From assembly GCA_045630965.1 (NCBI GenBank), contig JAZQTU010000006.1:1-64000 (forward strand): a stretch of 64,000 bases of DNA, given 5' to 3'. The translations under genes and the position numbers were made by a program. Under the pieces are notes generated by a model. The model was not told where the DNA came from, searched no databases, and saw only the letters and a program-made list of their open reading frames with translations. This DNA is from HGM04593 sp045630965. GTDB taxonomy: Bacteria; Bacteroidota; Bacteroidia; Bacteroidales; Bacteroidaceae. Below are positions 9,181 through 17,873 of the stretch, piece after piece. Numbering within the stretch: the stretch's first letter is position 1; each line of letters begins with the position of its first letter.

Positions 9181-10899
9181 TTATTTTACAAATACTTTTT
9201 TACCGTTTACAATGTAGATGCCGGCTTTGGTGATTTCGTTTACACGGCGACCTGTGAGATCGTAGATAACGTTTACATTTACATTCTCGCTCTCTACATT
9301 CTCAATAGCTGTGTCTACTTCTTCAACTATGTTGAAATAGATTACTGCATCGCTCTTCATCTTTGCATCGTCCTTCTCACGTACAAAATACGCTGCAGGT
9401 ATCTTGATGTAGTAACGTCCCGGCTCATTGATTGTTGCTGTCGGGGTGATAGTGAGCACGTTTCTGTATGTAGACCAACTTGCCATATCAATTGGGAAGA
9501 CTCCGGCACCCTCTTTGTATATCGGGAACTGTTCTCCAAGCTCTGCTCTGTTTGCGGTTACATTCTGGCTGAATGTTACTGTAATAGAGGCGATTGAATA
9601 TGAGTTACCGCTTGGTGTATATTCTGTAATCTCGAATGGTGTTGGAGCTTCGTATAGCGCTGGGTAGATTGTTGTAGCATTAGCGTCTTCTGATTTTATT
9701 ACAGTGAAGGCATTGTTCTGGTATACGATAACGAATGTAGTCTCGTCAAAACCAGTTCTTGTTATCTTTACTACGCCGTTCTCAATCGCGATGCTCCATT
9801 CAGTCTGGTGGTATGTAGAACTTGAACTCAACTCGAGCTTTGTGCTACTGTATGCGGTTATGTATGTGCCGTTTGCATCCTTTATGTAATACTTGCCATC
9901 GCTTGCATTTTCAATGGTGAATGCGTAGTATGCAGCATCGGTCAATGTTTCACCTTCTACAGCTGTTTCTGCAACCGGTAGCTTGCCGTCCTTGAACGGA
10001 AGTGCCTTCTTGTTGTTTGCTACGATGAAGAATTTGCCTGCATCAATTGTTGTAGCCTTGGGAGCTGTAACCTCTTCGGAAATGATGTATTCAGCTGTTG
10101 TAGATTCGCTGATGTATGTTTCACCTTCATAGGTAAATCCAATAGCTACCTTCAATGTACATGTCTCGCTGATTATAATCTCTCCGTTCTCAACTACTTC
10201 ACATTCAGAGTCTGGCTCATAGCCGTCGGTTGTGTAGTAGTATGCAACTTCTGTTACGCCTTCTACTTCTGCTGTTGGTGAAGATGCTTTGACTGTTACA
10301 GGTGAGGTGTATACGCCAGCGCCATTCTCCAATACTGGAGCTGTGATTGTCAATGCACCTTCAGCAACCTTGGGGTATACCTTGATTGCGGTAATGTACA
10401 TGATGCTTGAGTAAGCACCACCACCGTTGCCGATAACGAGTTCGTAAACATTGCCGGCAGCCTGGTTGTCTGCTGCAATTTCATATGTGTATGTCTCTGT
10501 TGAACCTACACATGCTGTGCTGACAGCAGTGTTGCTAACATATATGTTCATGTCTACATTGGGGTAGCTTGTTGCACTGGCATGGCCTGCAACTTCGATC
10601 TTCTCTACTGCAAAGTTGAATGCCGGGAGTATAATCTTTGAACCCGATTTCTGAAGACGAAGGAAACCTGTTGTGTCGTAATAAAAACTTCCTTTGTTGG
10701 CTGTCGGGTCAATTGTTATGGTATTTACGTAGTCGGTAAATACTGTTGCTGATTTTACACCGCTGAAATTCGTTTCTTCATATGTGGGAATTCCCCATGC
10801 GTTGTTTGAGAAATCGAATACTACGGTTTGATTTACCTGTGCTGTTGCTGTTGCAAACAGTGCGCAAATAAAAGCAAATAGTGTTGTAAATTTTTTCAT
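9181..10899 (-). CDS. Modular secreted protein with conserved C-terminal tail
   Basis: About 572 residues. The signal peptide starts at the ATG at 10899 (MKKFTTLFAFICALFATATAQ); an ATG two codons earlier (10905) is also possible. The N-terminal ~160 residues form a beta-sandwich-like domain starting VVFDFSNNAWGIP. Next come a chitobiase-C-like module (AYYYTTDGYEPDS), a ricin-like region (YYIKDANGTYITAYSSTKL) and an Ig-like module (SIASITVTFSQNV). The final tail (NVIYDLTGRRVNEITKAG, then IYIVNGKKVFVK) matches the neighbour at 7169-9076 in protein and largely in DNA. The two genes probably arose from related modular ancestors. The role is unknown; a cell-surface or extracellular carbohydrate-binding function is an inference from the module types. 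Confidence 0.85.
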   Translation of the reverse strand: MKKFTTLFAFICALFATATAQVNQTVVFDFSNNAWGIPTYEETNFSGVKSATVFTDYVNTITIDPTANKGSFYYDTTGFLRLQKSGSKIILPAFNFAVEKIEVAGHASATSYPNVDMNIYVSNTAVSTACVGSTETYTYEIAADNQAAGNVYELVIGNGGGAYSSIMYITAIKVYPKVAEGALTITAPVLENGAGVYTSPVTVKASSPTAEVEGVTEVAYYYTTDGYEPDSECEVVENGEIIISETCTLKVAIGFTYEGETYISESTTAEYIISEEVTAPKATTIDAGKFFIVANNKKALPFKDGKLPVAETAVEGETLTDAAYYAFTIENASDGKYYIKDANGTYITAYSSTKLELSSSSTYHQTEWSIAIENGVVKITRTGFDETTFVIVYQNNAFTVIKSEDANATTIYPALYEAPTPFEITEYTPSGNSYSIASITVTFSQNVTANRAELGEQFPIYKEGAGVFPIDMASWSTYRNVLTITPTATINEPGRYYIKIPAAYFVREKDDAKMKSDAVIYFNIVEEVDTAIENVESENVNVNVIYDLTGRRVNEITKAGIYIVNGKKVFVK

Positions 10900-11013
10900 A
10901 AGCATATATTTTTAGTTTATATTTTTATTGATTTCGGCTATAGTGGTGGAGTGGTGGCAACTGTATTGATTTGGAAGGGATTTGTCAGTAGTTGCCTGTC
11001 CGTTAGCCAAGTA

Positions 11014-11021
11014 CAAAAGTA
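11014..11021 (-). promoter_or_regulatory. Putative -7 box for the secreted-protein gene
   Basis: Reads TACTTTTG on the minus strand, an exact TAnnTTTG match, with a leader of about 110 bases before the ATG at 10899. Confidence 0.45.
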
Positions 11022-11073
11022 ATGATTTTTTATTTTTTAATACTCTAAAAATGATAATTTTTGCTGTAATACC

Positions 11074-11103
11074 TTGCAAAATGAGAAAAAAAGAGTACCT
11101 TTG
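11074..11103 (+). promoter_or_regulatory. Promoter of the SRP RNA gene
   Basis: TTG (11074-11076), 19 bases, then TACCTTTG (11096-11103): an exact fit to the Bacteroidetes -33/-7 pattern, upstream of the structured RNA. Confidence 0.75.
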
Positions 11104-11164
11104 CATCGCAAACGGCAAAAATGCGGTTGTTTGCAATAAAAAGGTTATTGGTTTACAAGTATAT

Positions 11165-11260
11165 GGGTAAGTCCTGTACGGCCAGCTCCCTGTGAATCCT
11201 CCAGGGCTTGACCGCAGCAAAGGTAGCAGGTTGTAGCGGCGCGATGCAGGTAGCTTACCC
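11165..11260 (+). ncRNA. ffs: Signal recognition particle RNA (4.5S type)
   Basis: The ends pair (GGGTAAG with CTTACCC). The interior carries the conserved helix-8 elements CCAGGG on the 5' side and GCAGCAAAGG on the 3' side, as in bacterial small SRP RNAs, which bind Ffh and guide co-translational membrane targeting. The promoter is at 11074-11103 and a UUCG-loop terminator follows. The segment between the two conserved helix-8 strands reads CTTGACC rather than the common CCGGAAG, so the apical loop is not the usual GGAA. The transcript probably starts near 11110, so a longer 5' leader may be processed away. Confidence 0.8.
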
Positions 11261-11266
11261 ACCCAT

Positions 11267-11293
11267 AAGGCGAACTTCGGTTCGCCTTTTTTT
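11267..11293 (+). terminator. Rho-independent terminator of the SRP RNA
   Basis: AAGGCGAAC-TTCG-GTTCGCCTT is followed by a T-run: a textbook UUCG tetraloop terminator. Confidence 0.9.
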
Positions 11294-11306
11294 ATGTACA
11301 TATATA

Positions 11307-11346
11307 AAAACATATAGGAGAACCCGCGGGTTCTCCTATATGTTTT
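11307..11346. terminator. Terminator hairpin downstream of the GH20 gene
   Basis: Perfect 19-bp arms (11307-11325 and 11328-11346) end in A/T runs. It lies just past the stop of the minus-strand GH20 gene. Confidence 0.8.
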
Positions 11347-11359
11347 ATGTTATATCTGC

Positions 11360-13342
11360 TTATTTGCAGTAGTTCTCTACTTTGAAGTTGCTTATTGTGC
11401 TGGTGAAGTTTCCTGTCTTTTCAAGAGGGAATACCAATGTGCGTACATAGTACATCTTGTCCTTGCCGCCTTCGTTGTGGTATATTGTCTGCTTGTCGAG
11501 TGTCTCAACGAGCTTGCCGTTTACAAACAACTTTGTCACCTCCTTGTTGCCGCTGATTGTGATGTGTGCCTTCTCACCGGGGTAGAAACGGAAATTGAAG
11601 GTGTTGAGGTAACCGTCGCGTGAGAATCCTATCTTGCCCTGTACTGGGTCGGCAAGGTAGAATATTGCATCGCGTGAACTGAAAAGTACTGTGCCGTTCG
11701 CTTCGTTTGTGTAGTCAATATCGAATGATACTGTATACTCAAAACCGATTTCTCTTACTCCGGTGCTCGCTGCGTAGTCGGTTGAAGGTGCCAATGCCGG
11801 CAATTCAACGACTGTACGGCGGTTACCATTGAAACGGCCGGCGATGTTTACACCTGGGGCATCGCTCAATGCAAGGCGTGCAATGTTGAATTCGTCATAT
11901 GAAACGGTAGGTTTGGCGCCGGTCCACATCTTTACTGCCATTGTCTGCATTGCAGGGTGTACGCGATAGTGGATGTCCTTGCAGCTTATACCGTTACCGG
12001 CATGGTCGTTCCACACTGCGAATGAACCGCCCTTGATCTGTGGGTGTCTCTCTTCGAACTTCTGATTGCCTATCTGTGCAGGTGTCCAACTGTTGTAGAG
12101 CATGCCACAATTCAGGTAGTCGTAATAGTATCCTGCAGCAGGAACGATGTATGTCCAGCCATCGGGGATGCTTACAACGTCGTAACCGAGTCTTATCATT
12201 TCTGTAGGGTCTGCATATCCGTTGTACCATTCGTACATGAGGACGTTGTCAACCTTTACGGGTGTGTTGCCTTTGGCGTGTGTCAAAGCTCCCCAAACGC
12301 ATGCCTGCTTGCCATACTTCTCTGCTGTGCGAATACAGAAGTCGGTGAAGTGACGGAACTTCTCTACTACAGCTGTGTCACGGTTTGAGTATTCGTCGGT
12401 TCCTACATGGAAACGTGGGCCGCGGAATACCGGCTCGTCGCCACCAAGGTATTCCATGAACAATGAGTCGACAAAGGTGTATGTTGCAGGGTTGAAGAGG
12501 TCAAGGTGATCGAGACCGTAATCCTTGCTTCCAAGTTCGGGACGGTAGTGTACGAATGCCAAAGAGTGTGCCGGTACATCGAATTCAGGAATAATCTCTA
12601 CGCCGACTTTTTCGGCATGTTTCTGCAATTCAATGAACTCCTCTTTTGTATAATAACCGTCGCGTGATGCCAGGCCAGGGAAGAAGTCGCTCTCAAGGCG
12701 GAATCCTGATGGTGTCTTTGCCCAGTCGTGGTTGAAATACTGCTTGAAGGCATTGTCGTTGAGATGTATGTGGAAGGTGTTCATCTTGTAGTATGCCATG
12801 AAATCGACATATTCATGAAGGAAACTTATAGGGATGAACTTACGTCCGCAATCGAGCATGAAACTGCGCATCTCATAGTCGGGGTAGTCGATGATGCTTC
12901 CCTTTGGAAGGCTGGCACCATTCTGCTCTGCTACCTGAAGTATAGTACGTGTTGCCCAAATTGCACCACGGGTGCTGTTGGCATTGATGGTGACTTTCTT
13001 GTCGATGTCGATTGTGTATGCTTCATTACTCAAAGACTCGTTCTCCTTGATCGCTATTGAGATATCTCCGTTACCTCCGTTGCCGGCTTTTACTTTAAGT
13101 TCCAGACCGAACATCTTGTTGATGTCGTTGGCGAGGAGTTCTGCAATTGGGGCAAGTTCCTGCTGTTTCTTGGGGTAGACGATTTTTGTATTTTTGGTAA
13201 TGGTAAAATAACCGCTACCACCTTGCCATTCGCGTATTTCGGGAATGACGAACGGTTTATCGTTCTTTACAGTATTGGCGAGTGTGCTTGCCGAGAATGA
13301 CAGCATGAGAACTGCCATGACGAGTAGAATTCTGTTTCTCAT
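11360..13342 (-). CDS. Glycoside hydrolase family 20 beta-N-acetylhexosaminidase
   Basis: 660 residues with a signal peptide (ending near SASTLAN), so it acts in the periplasm or on the surface. An N-terminal GH20b-like domain (about 30-145) is followed by the catalytic barrel, which starts with DYEMRSFMLDCGRKFIP (around residue 155) and carries HIHLNDN and the acid/substrate-assist pair in FHVGTDEYSN. The usual family form is GGDE; here it is GTDE, with the Asp-Glu pair intact. The C-terminal ~170 residues look like a concanavalin/LamG-type beta-sandwich (with FFVNGKLVETL-like strands). It would release terminal GlcNAc or GalNAc from glycans, feeding the amino-sugar kinases encoded elsewhere in the window. 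The gene stands alone, with a promoter at 13371-13378 and a terminator at 11307-11346. Confidence 0.9.
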   Translation of the reverse strand: MRNRILLVMAVLMLSFSASTLANTVKNDKPFVIPEIREWQGGSGYFTITKNTKIVYPKKQQELAPIAELLANDINKMFGLELKVKAGNGGNGDISIAIKENESLSNEAYTIDIDKKVTINANSTRGAIWATRTILQVAEQNGASLPKGSIIDYPDYEMRSFMLDCGRKFIPISFLHEYVDFMAYYKMNTFHIHLNDNAFKQYFNHDWAKTPSGFRLESDFFPGLASRDGYYTKEEFIELQKHAEKVGVEIIPEFDVPAHSLAFVHYRPELGSKDYGLDHLDLFNPATYTFVDSLFMEYLGGDEPVFRGPRFHVGTDEYSNRDTAVVEKFRHFTDFCIRTAEKYGKQACVWGALTHAKGNTPVKVDNVLMYEWYNGYADPTEMIRLGYDVVSIPDGWTYIVPAAGYYYDYLNCGMLYNSWTPAQIGNQKFEERHPQIKGGSFAVWNDHAGNGISCKDIHYRVHPAMQTMAVKMWTGAKPTVSYDEFNIARLALSDAPGVNIAGRFNGNRRTVVELPALAPSTDYAASTGVREIGFEYTVSFDIDYTNEANGTVLFSSRDAIFYLADPVQGKIGFSRDGYLNTFNFRFYPGEKAHITISGNKEVTKLFVNGKLVETLDKQTIYHNEGGKDKMYYVRTLVFPLEKTGNFTSTISNFKVENYCK

Positions 13343-13370
13343 TTATGTTTAATTATTAAGTTGTTGTGTG

Positions 13371-13378
13371 CAAAATTA
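13371..13378 (-). promoter_or_regulatory. Putative -7 box of the GH20 gene
   Basis: Reads TAATTTTG on the minus strand, an exact TAnnTTTG match 28 bases before the ATG. The rest of the 13343-13728 gap is AT-rich and contains no ORF I support. Confidence 0.5.
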
Positions 13379-13566
13379 ATAAAAAAAGATGAAAGAGCAA
13401 AATGCTGAAATTTTCTGTTATAAAAAACATTAAGTAACAATATATATGTTCCCCACGCTTGACACTATATATTAGTGTACATTCATAATTCCCCCAACAC
13501 TTTAACCTTATTTCTGCTATTTTGTAATTATCTTGTTATTGTTGTTTTCTTCGTACTTTGGCTTTG

Positions 13567-13589
13567 GTCCTTTCGCACGACGAAAGGAC
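13567..13589. terminator. Small hairpin downstream of the SpoU methyltransferase gene
   Basis: GTCCTTTCG-CACGA-CGAAAGGAC is a perfect 9-bp stem. It lies ~140 bases past the minus-strand stop at 13729 and has no clear T-tract, so the role is uncertain. Confidence 0.35.
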
Positions 13590-13728
13590 ATGAGAAAAGC
13601 AATTGAAAAGAATAAATATTCAAAGTTTTAAGGTTAAGAACAATGGGAAAAGGCTGTTTGCTTGTCATGTTCTTTAGTCCCTACTGGTCTTTATTTTCGA
13701 TTCGAAATGACACAAATTTATTTATGTT

Positions 13729-14526
13729 TTACCGTTTACGCAGTTCCCAAAACGCTACGGCAGCGGCTGCTGCAACATTGAGTGAATCGACATTGTGCGA
13801 CATTGGTATGCGTGCTACATGGTCGGCTGCGTCAATGGTACTCTGTGGCAGGCCGTCACCTTCGGTGCCCATTATTATGGCAAGCTTTGGGATGGTCGCA
13901 AGAACCGGGGAATCTATCGAAACTGATTTGTCGGTCAATGCCATGGCTACTGTCTCAAAACCTTGCTCCTTGAGTTGCTCGGCGCTCTCAATCCATGTCC
14001 ATGGCACTAGAAAAACTGAACCCATTGAGACTCTTACTGCACGACGGTTGAACGGGTCGCATGAATTACGTGTCAACAGTACGGTATCAATGCCCAATGC
14101 GGCGGCGCTGCGGAATATCGCTCCAATGTTGGTGGTGTCAACAACGCCTTCTATAACCACAATGCGTTCTGCCTTACGGCAAACATCCTCAACAGAAGGG
14201 GCTTCCGGTCGTTGCATGGCGCACAGTACTCCCCGCGTGAGGGTGTATCCTGTGAGTTCAGCCAGCAGTTCACGACTGCCGGTGTACACCGGGATATCAC
14301 CACAGCGTGATATTATCTCGGCTGCATCTCCCTCTATGTGACGGCGTTCGCACATCAGGGCAACAGGGCGGTAGCCTGCGTTGAGGGCTACGTTTATGAC
14401 TTTGGGGCTTTCGGCAATAAATATGCCTTTCCCTGGTTCATACTCTTTGCGGAGTTGTGCTTCGGTAAGCGTGCTGAAAATCTCTACACCGGGGTGATTA
14501 AGTGACGTTATCTCTATTATTGGCAT
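13729..14526 (-). CDS. RNA 2'-O-methyltransferase, SpoU/TrmH family
   Basis: 265 residues. The C-terminal SPOUT (trefoil-knot) domain shows the three family motifs: motif 1 VDTTNIGAIFRSAAALG (about 125-141), motif 2 IIMGTEGDGLP (about 215), and motif 3 RIPMSHNVDSLNVAAAAAV near the end. The N-terminal ~100 residues resemble the substrate-binding domain of this family (FIAESPKVINVALNAGYRP). It would methylate a tRNA or rRNA ribose using S-adenosylmethionine. The target nucleotide cannot be assigned. It is divergent from glsA, with a promoter in the shared gap. A second, more typical family member lies at 38244-39002. Confidence 0.9.
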   Translation of the reverse strand: MPIIEITSLNHPGVEIFSTLTEAQLRKEYEPGKGIFIAESPKVINVALNAGYRPVALMCERRHIEGDAAEIISRCGDIPVYTGSRELLAELTGYTLTRGVLCAMQRPEAPSVEDVCRKAERIVVIEGVVDTTNIGAIFRSAAALGIDTVLLTRNSCDPFNRRAVRVSMGSVFLVPWTWIESAEQLKEQGFETVAMALTDKSVSIDSPVLATIPKLAIIMGTEGDGLPQSTIDAADHVARIPMSHNVDSLNVAAAAAVAFWELRKR

Positions 14527-14547
14527 GTGATTTGTCTCTCATTTATG

Positions 14548-14555
14548 CAAAATTA
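14548..14555 (-). promoter_or_regulatory. Putative -7 box of the SpoU methyltransferase gene
   Basis: Reads TAATTTTG on the minus strand, 22 bases before the ATG at 14526. Confidence 0.45.
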
Positions 14556-14609
14556 ATATTTTTTTATTATTTTCGCATTGTTATAATAGTAACTATTATT
14601 TTTCTATTA

Positions 14610-15521
14610 ATGAATTATAAGGTTGTACTTGACAAAATATCCAGTGCGGTAAAGCCTCTTGCCGGGAAAGGCAAGACTGCCGATTATATACCGGCATTGG
14701 CAAATGTTAATCCCGACAAGTTCGGCATGTGTATTGTTTCAATTGATGGGGAATCGTTCATGACTGGTGATGTCGAAGAACGTTTTTCGTTGCAGAGTAT
14801 TTCTAAAGTATTTGCTTTGGCAATCTGTTTCTCATTGAAGGGTGAAGATCTGTGGCAACGGGTTGGTAAGGAACCGTCTGGTACGGCTTTCAATTCGCTT
14901 GTACAGCTTGAGGTGGAACATGGATTGCCGCGCAATCCGTTTATTAATGCCGGCGCATTGGTGCTTGCCGACATTATGTTGACTTCATTGGACAATCCCG
15001 AAGAGAGTTTTCTTTCATTTGTACGTGAACTGTGCGGTAACATGACTGTAGGATATAATGATGAGGTGGCACGTTCGGAAAAAGAGGTGGCTTACCTGAA
15101 TGCTGCAATAGTAAACCTGCTCAAATATCATAAGAAAATAGAGTGTGATGTGGATCGTGTCCTGAACTTCTATCTGAAAATGTGTTCTGTTGAGATGAAC
15201 TGCAAGGAACTTGCGAGAGCATTTCTTGCATTTGCCAATCACAAGCAATTCAATTATTCGGGCGTGACGCTGACCTCTTCGCAGGTTAAGCGCATGAATG
15301 CGGTAATGCAGACCTGTGGGTTCTATGACGAGACGGGAGAGTTCTCTTATCTTGTAGGTCTTCCTGGAAAGAGTGGTGTGGGAGGCGGTATCGCTGCTGT
15401 TTATCCCATGCGCTATTCTGTCGCTGTCTGGGGACCGAGACTCAATTCCAAGGGAAATTCAATCATGGGCATGAAGGCTCTTGAATTGCTTACAACAGAG
15501 ACAATGGAGTCGATATTCTGA
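14610..15521 (+). CDS. glsA: Glutaminase
   Basis: 303 residues from the ATG at 14610. An in-frame start at 14502 would add a hydrophobic stretch overlapping the divergent gene and its promoter, so it is rejected. The enzyme hydrolyses glutamine to glutamate and ammonia in the cytoplasm. The serine-dependent beta-lactamase-like fold is indicated by FSLQSISKVFAL (Ser-x-x-Lys catalytic pair at about residues 62-72), NPFINAGALV, and the C-terminal PGKSGVGGGI loop. The length matches bacterial GlsA (about 300-310). It is the first gene of a same-strand run with ansB, a porin, dcuB and an antiporter, which suggests a shared role in amide nitrogen use and pH or C4-dicarboxylate balance. Confidence 0.95.
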   Translation: MNYKVVLDKISSAVKPLAGKGKTADYIPALANVNPDKFGMCIVSIDGESFMTGDVEERFSLQSISKVFALAICFSLKGEDLWQRVGKEPSGTAFNSLVQLEVEHGLPRNPFINAGALVLADIMLTSLDNPEESFLSFVRELCGNMTVGYNDEVARSEKEVAYLNAAIVNLLKYHKKIECDVDRVLNFYLKMCSVEMNCKELARAFLAFANHKQFNYSGVTLTSSQVKRMNAVMQTCGFYDETGEFSYLVGLPGKSGVGGGIAAVYPMRYSVAVWGPRLNSKGNSIMGMKALELLTTETMESIF

Positions 15522-15581
15522 CAACGGAACAAAAAACGTTCATATATGTTTTGATAATAACGAATTATAAAAAATATGATT

Positions 15582-16637
15582 ATGAAGAATCTAATGAGGT
15601 GTTGTCTTGTTACAACCATGATGCTTGTTATTGCATGCACGGCTTTTGCCCAGCAGAAACCTAATGTCCGTATTCTCGCTACCGGAGGTACTATTGCCGG
15701 GTCGGGTTCGTCGGCTACCAAGTCAAACTATTCGGCAGGTCAGGTTGCCATTGGTGCATTGCTCGATGCTGTACCGGTGATAAATGACATAGCCAATGTG
15801 CAGGGCGAACAGGTTGCCAACATCGGTTCGCAGGATATGAGTGACAATGTGTGGCTTACACTTGCAAAGAGAGTGAACGAACTGCTGGCTCAACCCGACG
15901 TAGACGGTATTGTAATTACTCATGGTACCGATACAATGGAGGAGACTGCATTCTTTCTTAGCCTTGTCACAGGAAATGCAAAACCTGTAGTGCTTGTAGG
16001 AGCCATGCGTCCTTCAACTGCAATAAGCGCTGACGGACCGGCAAACTTGTATAATGCTGTGGTTGTTGCTTCTTCACCCGAATCAAAAAATCGTGGGGTG
16101 ATGGTGTGTATGGACGATAAGGTTTATGGTGCACGTGATGTGACAAAGACAAATACTACGAGTGTGGAGACTTTCCAGTCAACAAATTTCGGTGCGATAG
16201 GTTATATACACAACGGCAAGGTACGCTATAATCTCGCAGCTTCAGAAGAGCGTCCTGCAATGTTCAACGTATCGTCTCTCAAGTCATTGCCAAAGGTAGG
16301 TATTGCATACGGCTATTCCAACGTGCAGGGCGATGTCGTTAAGATGATGGTGGAAAAAGGCTATAAGGGTATTGTCTATGCCGGTGTAGGTAATGGAAAT
16401 ATCCATAAGAATGTATTCCCTGAACTTGAGAATGCACGCAAGAAAGGTGTTCTTGTCGTACGCTCAAGCCGTGTACCGACAGGCGCTACCACTCTTGATG
16501 CCGAAGTTGATGACAATAAGTATCAGTTTGTGGCATCATGGGGCTTGAATCCGCAGAAGGCACGTATTCTGCTTATGCTTGCCTTGACAAAAACAAATGA
16601 TTGGAAAACAATACAGGGTTATTTCAATGAGTATTGA
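15582..16637 (+). CDS. ansB: Periplasmic L-asparaginase (type II)
   Basis: 351 residues from the ATG at 15582; an ATG two codons upstream (15576) is possible. The signal peptide ends ...CTAFAQ, so the enzyme is exported. The first catalytic Thr is in ILATGGTIAGSGSS (residues about 29-42), and the second in the signature VITHGTDTMEETAFF. It converts asparagine to aspartate and ammonia. The export signal and similarity to high-affinity AnsB separate it from cytoplasmic AnsA. The porin and Dcu carrier genes follow at gaps of ~35 bases, which fits uptake of the aspartate made in the periplasm. Confidence 0.95.
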   Translation: MKNLMRCCLVTTMMLVIACTAFAQQKPNVRILATGGTIAGSGSSATKSNYSAGQVAIGALLDAVPVINDIANVQGEQVANIGSQDMSDNVWLTLAKRVNELLAQPDVDGIVITHGTDTMEETAFFLSLVTGNAKPVVLVGAMRPSTAISADGPANLYNAVVVASSPESKNRGVMVCMDDKVYGARDVTKTNTTSVETFQSTNFGAIGYIHNGKVRYNLAASEERPAMFNVSSLKSLPKVGIAYGYSNVQGDVVKMMVEKGYKGIVYAGVGNGNIHKNVFPELENARKKGVLVVRSSRVPTGATTLDAEVDDNKYQFVASWGLNPQKARILLMLALTKTNDWKTIQGYFNEY

Positions 16638-16671
16638 TATCTGTTTTAAGGTGTAAACAAATTTACAAATT

Positions 16672-17838
16672 ATGAAAAAGATTTTTTCTTTATTGTTTAT
16701 AGCATTAATGGCTTCAACCGTTTTGGCACAGGAGAGTGAGAAATCTCTGTTTGAGCGTGTGGCTAAAATGGAGAAGAAACAGGACTGGTTCAATTTCTAC
16801 CTGAATATGCAGGGCTCGTTTGACGCAGAGTTCAACTATGCTGGCAAGAGTGGGTTCAATCAAGGTGCTTTTTATATGCGCCAGTTCCGTATCGAGGCTT
16901 CCGGAAAGGTGAACGATTGGCTTTGGTACCGTTACCGTCAGCGCCTTAATCGTGGCAATGTTGGCAATAATATGATTGACAATATGCCAACTTCAATCGA
17001 CTATGCAGCAATTGGTGTAAAATTCAATAATCAACTCTCGCTCTTCGCCGGTAAGCAGGGTGTGGCATACGGTGGTTATGAATATGATGAGAACCCAATC
17101 AATATATACCAGTACAGCGATATGATCGAGTATATGAGCAACTTTATGACTGGTGTTACTCTTACATATGATTTCAATCCTAACCAGCAGTTGGCTTTCC
17201 AGATACTTGACAGTCGCAACTATTCACAGGAAGAGACCTACGGCAACAACCTTGAATATAGCCGCTTGCCATTGGTTTATACATTGAACTGGAATGCGAA
17301 TATGTGTGACAGTAAATGGCAAACACGCTATTCGGCTTCAATAATGGAGGAGGTGCACGGAAAGTATATGTATTATCTTGCACTCGGTAATATGTTCAAC
17401 TTCTCGAGCAAGTGCAACATGTATTTTGATGTAATGAGCTCGCTTGAACAGCTTGACCGTAAAGGCATTATTACTAATATGTGTGGCGGAAAGGATAAAT
17501 ACAATGGACATAATGCATACAATGCCTGGTATAACTCTTTTGTCGCAAAAGTAAACTACCGTTTCTTGCCAAAATGGAACTTCTTTGCAAAGGGTATGTA
17601 CGAAACAGCATCGGTTTATAAAAAAGAGGGTTCGTTGAAGAAAGGTAACTATTCTTCTACTGTAAGCTATCTTGGTGGAGTGGAGTACTATCCTATGGAG
17701 GACAGCAACCTGCACTTCTTCCTTGCATTTGTGGGACAGACACATCTTTACACTGATATGGCAAAGGCTTACGGTAACAAGAATTATAGTACACAAAGGG
17801 CTACAGTCGGTTTTATATATAAATTGCCGATGTTCTAA
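16672..17838 (+). CDS. Outer-membrane porin, OprO/P-like
   Basis: 388 residues with a signal peptide (MKKIFSLLFIALMASTVLAQ), then a short coiled segment (SLFERVAKMEKKQDW) and a long run of alternating hydrophobic/aromatic beta strands, ending in the aromatic residue expected of beta-barrel proteins (KLPMF). The overall form matches the phosphate-selective porin O/P group that is common in Bacteroidetes. The specificity is unknown. Its position between ansB and dcuB suggests passage of asparagine, aspartate or other dicarboxylates, which is an inference from context. Confidence 0.8.
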   Translation: MKKIFSLLFIALMASTVLAQESEKSLFERVAKMEKKQDWFNFYLNMQGSFDAEFNYAGKSGFNQGAFYMRQFRIEASGKVNDWLWYRYRQRLNRGNVGNNMIDNMPTSIDYAAIGVKFNNQLSLFAGKQGVAYGGYEYDENPINIYQYSDMIEYMSNFMTGVTLTYDFNPNQQLAFQILDSRNYSQEETYGNNLEYSRLPLVYTLNWNANMCDSKWQTRYSASIMEEVHGKYMYYLALGNMFNFSSKCNMYFDVMSSLEQLDRKGIITNMCGGKDKYNGHNAYNAWYNSFVAKVNYRFLPKWNFFAKGMYETASVYKKEGSLKKGNYSSTVSYLGGVEYYPMEDSNLHFFLAFVGQTHLYTDMAKAYGNKNYSTQRATVGFIYKLPMF

Positions 17839-17873
17839 ATAGTGATAAAATAGAGACAACTACTATTCAACTT

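Noticed and set aside
10912..11313. 133-residue minus-strand ORF
   Set aside because: It runs antisense through the SRP RNA and its terminator, with no coding features.
14502..14609. N-terminal extension of glutaminase
   Set aside because: It would overlap the divergent methyltransferase gene and its promoter, and adds residues absent from the family.
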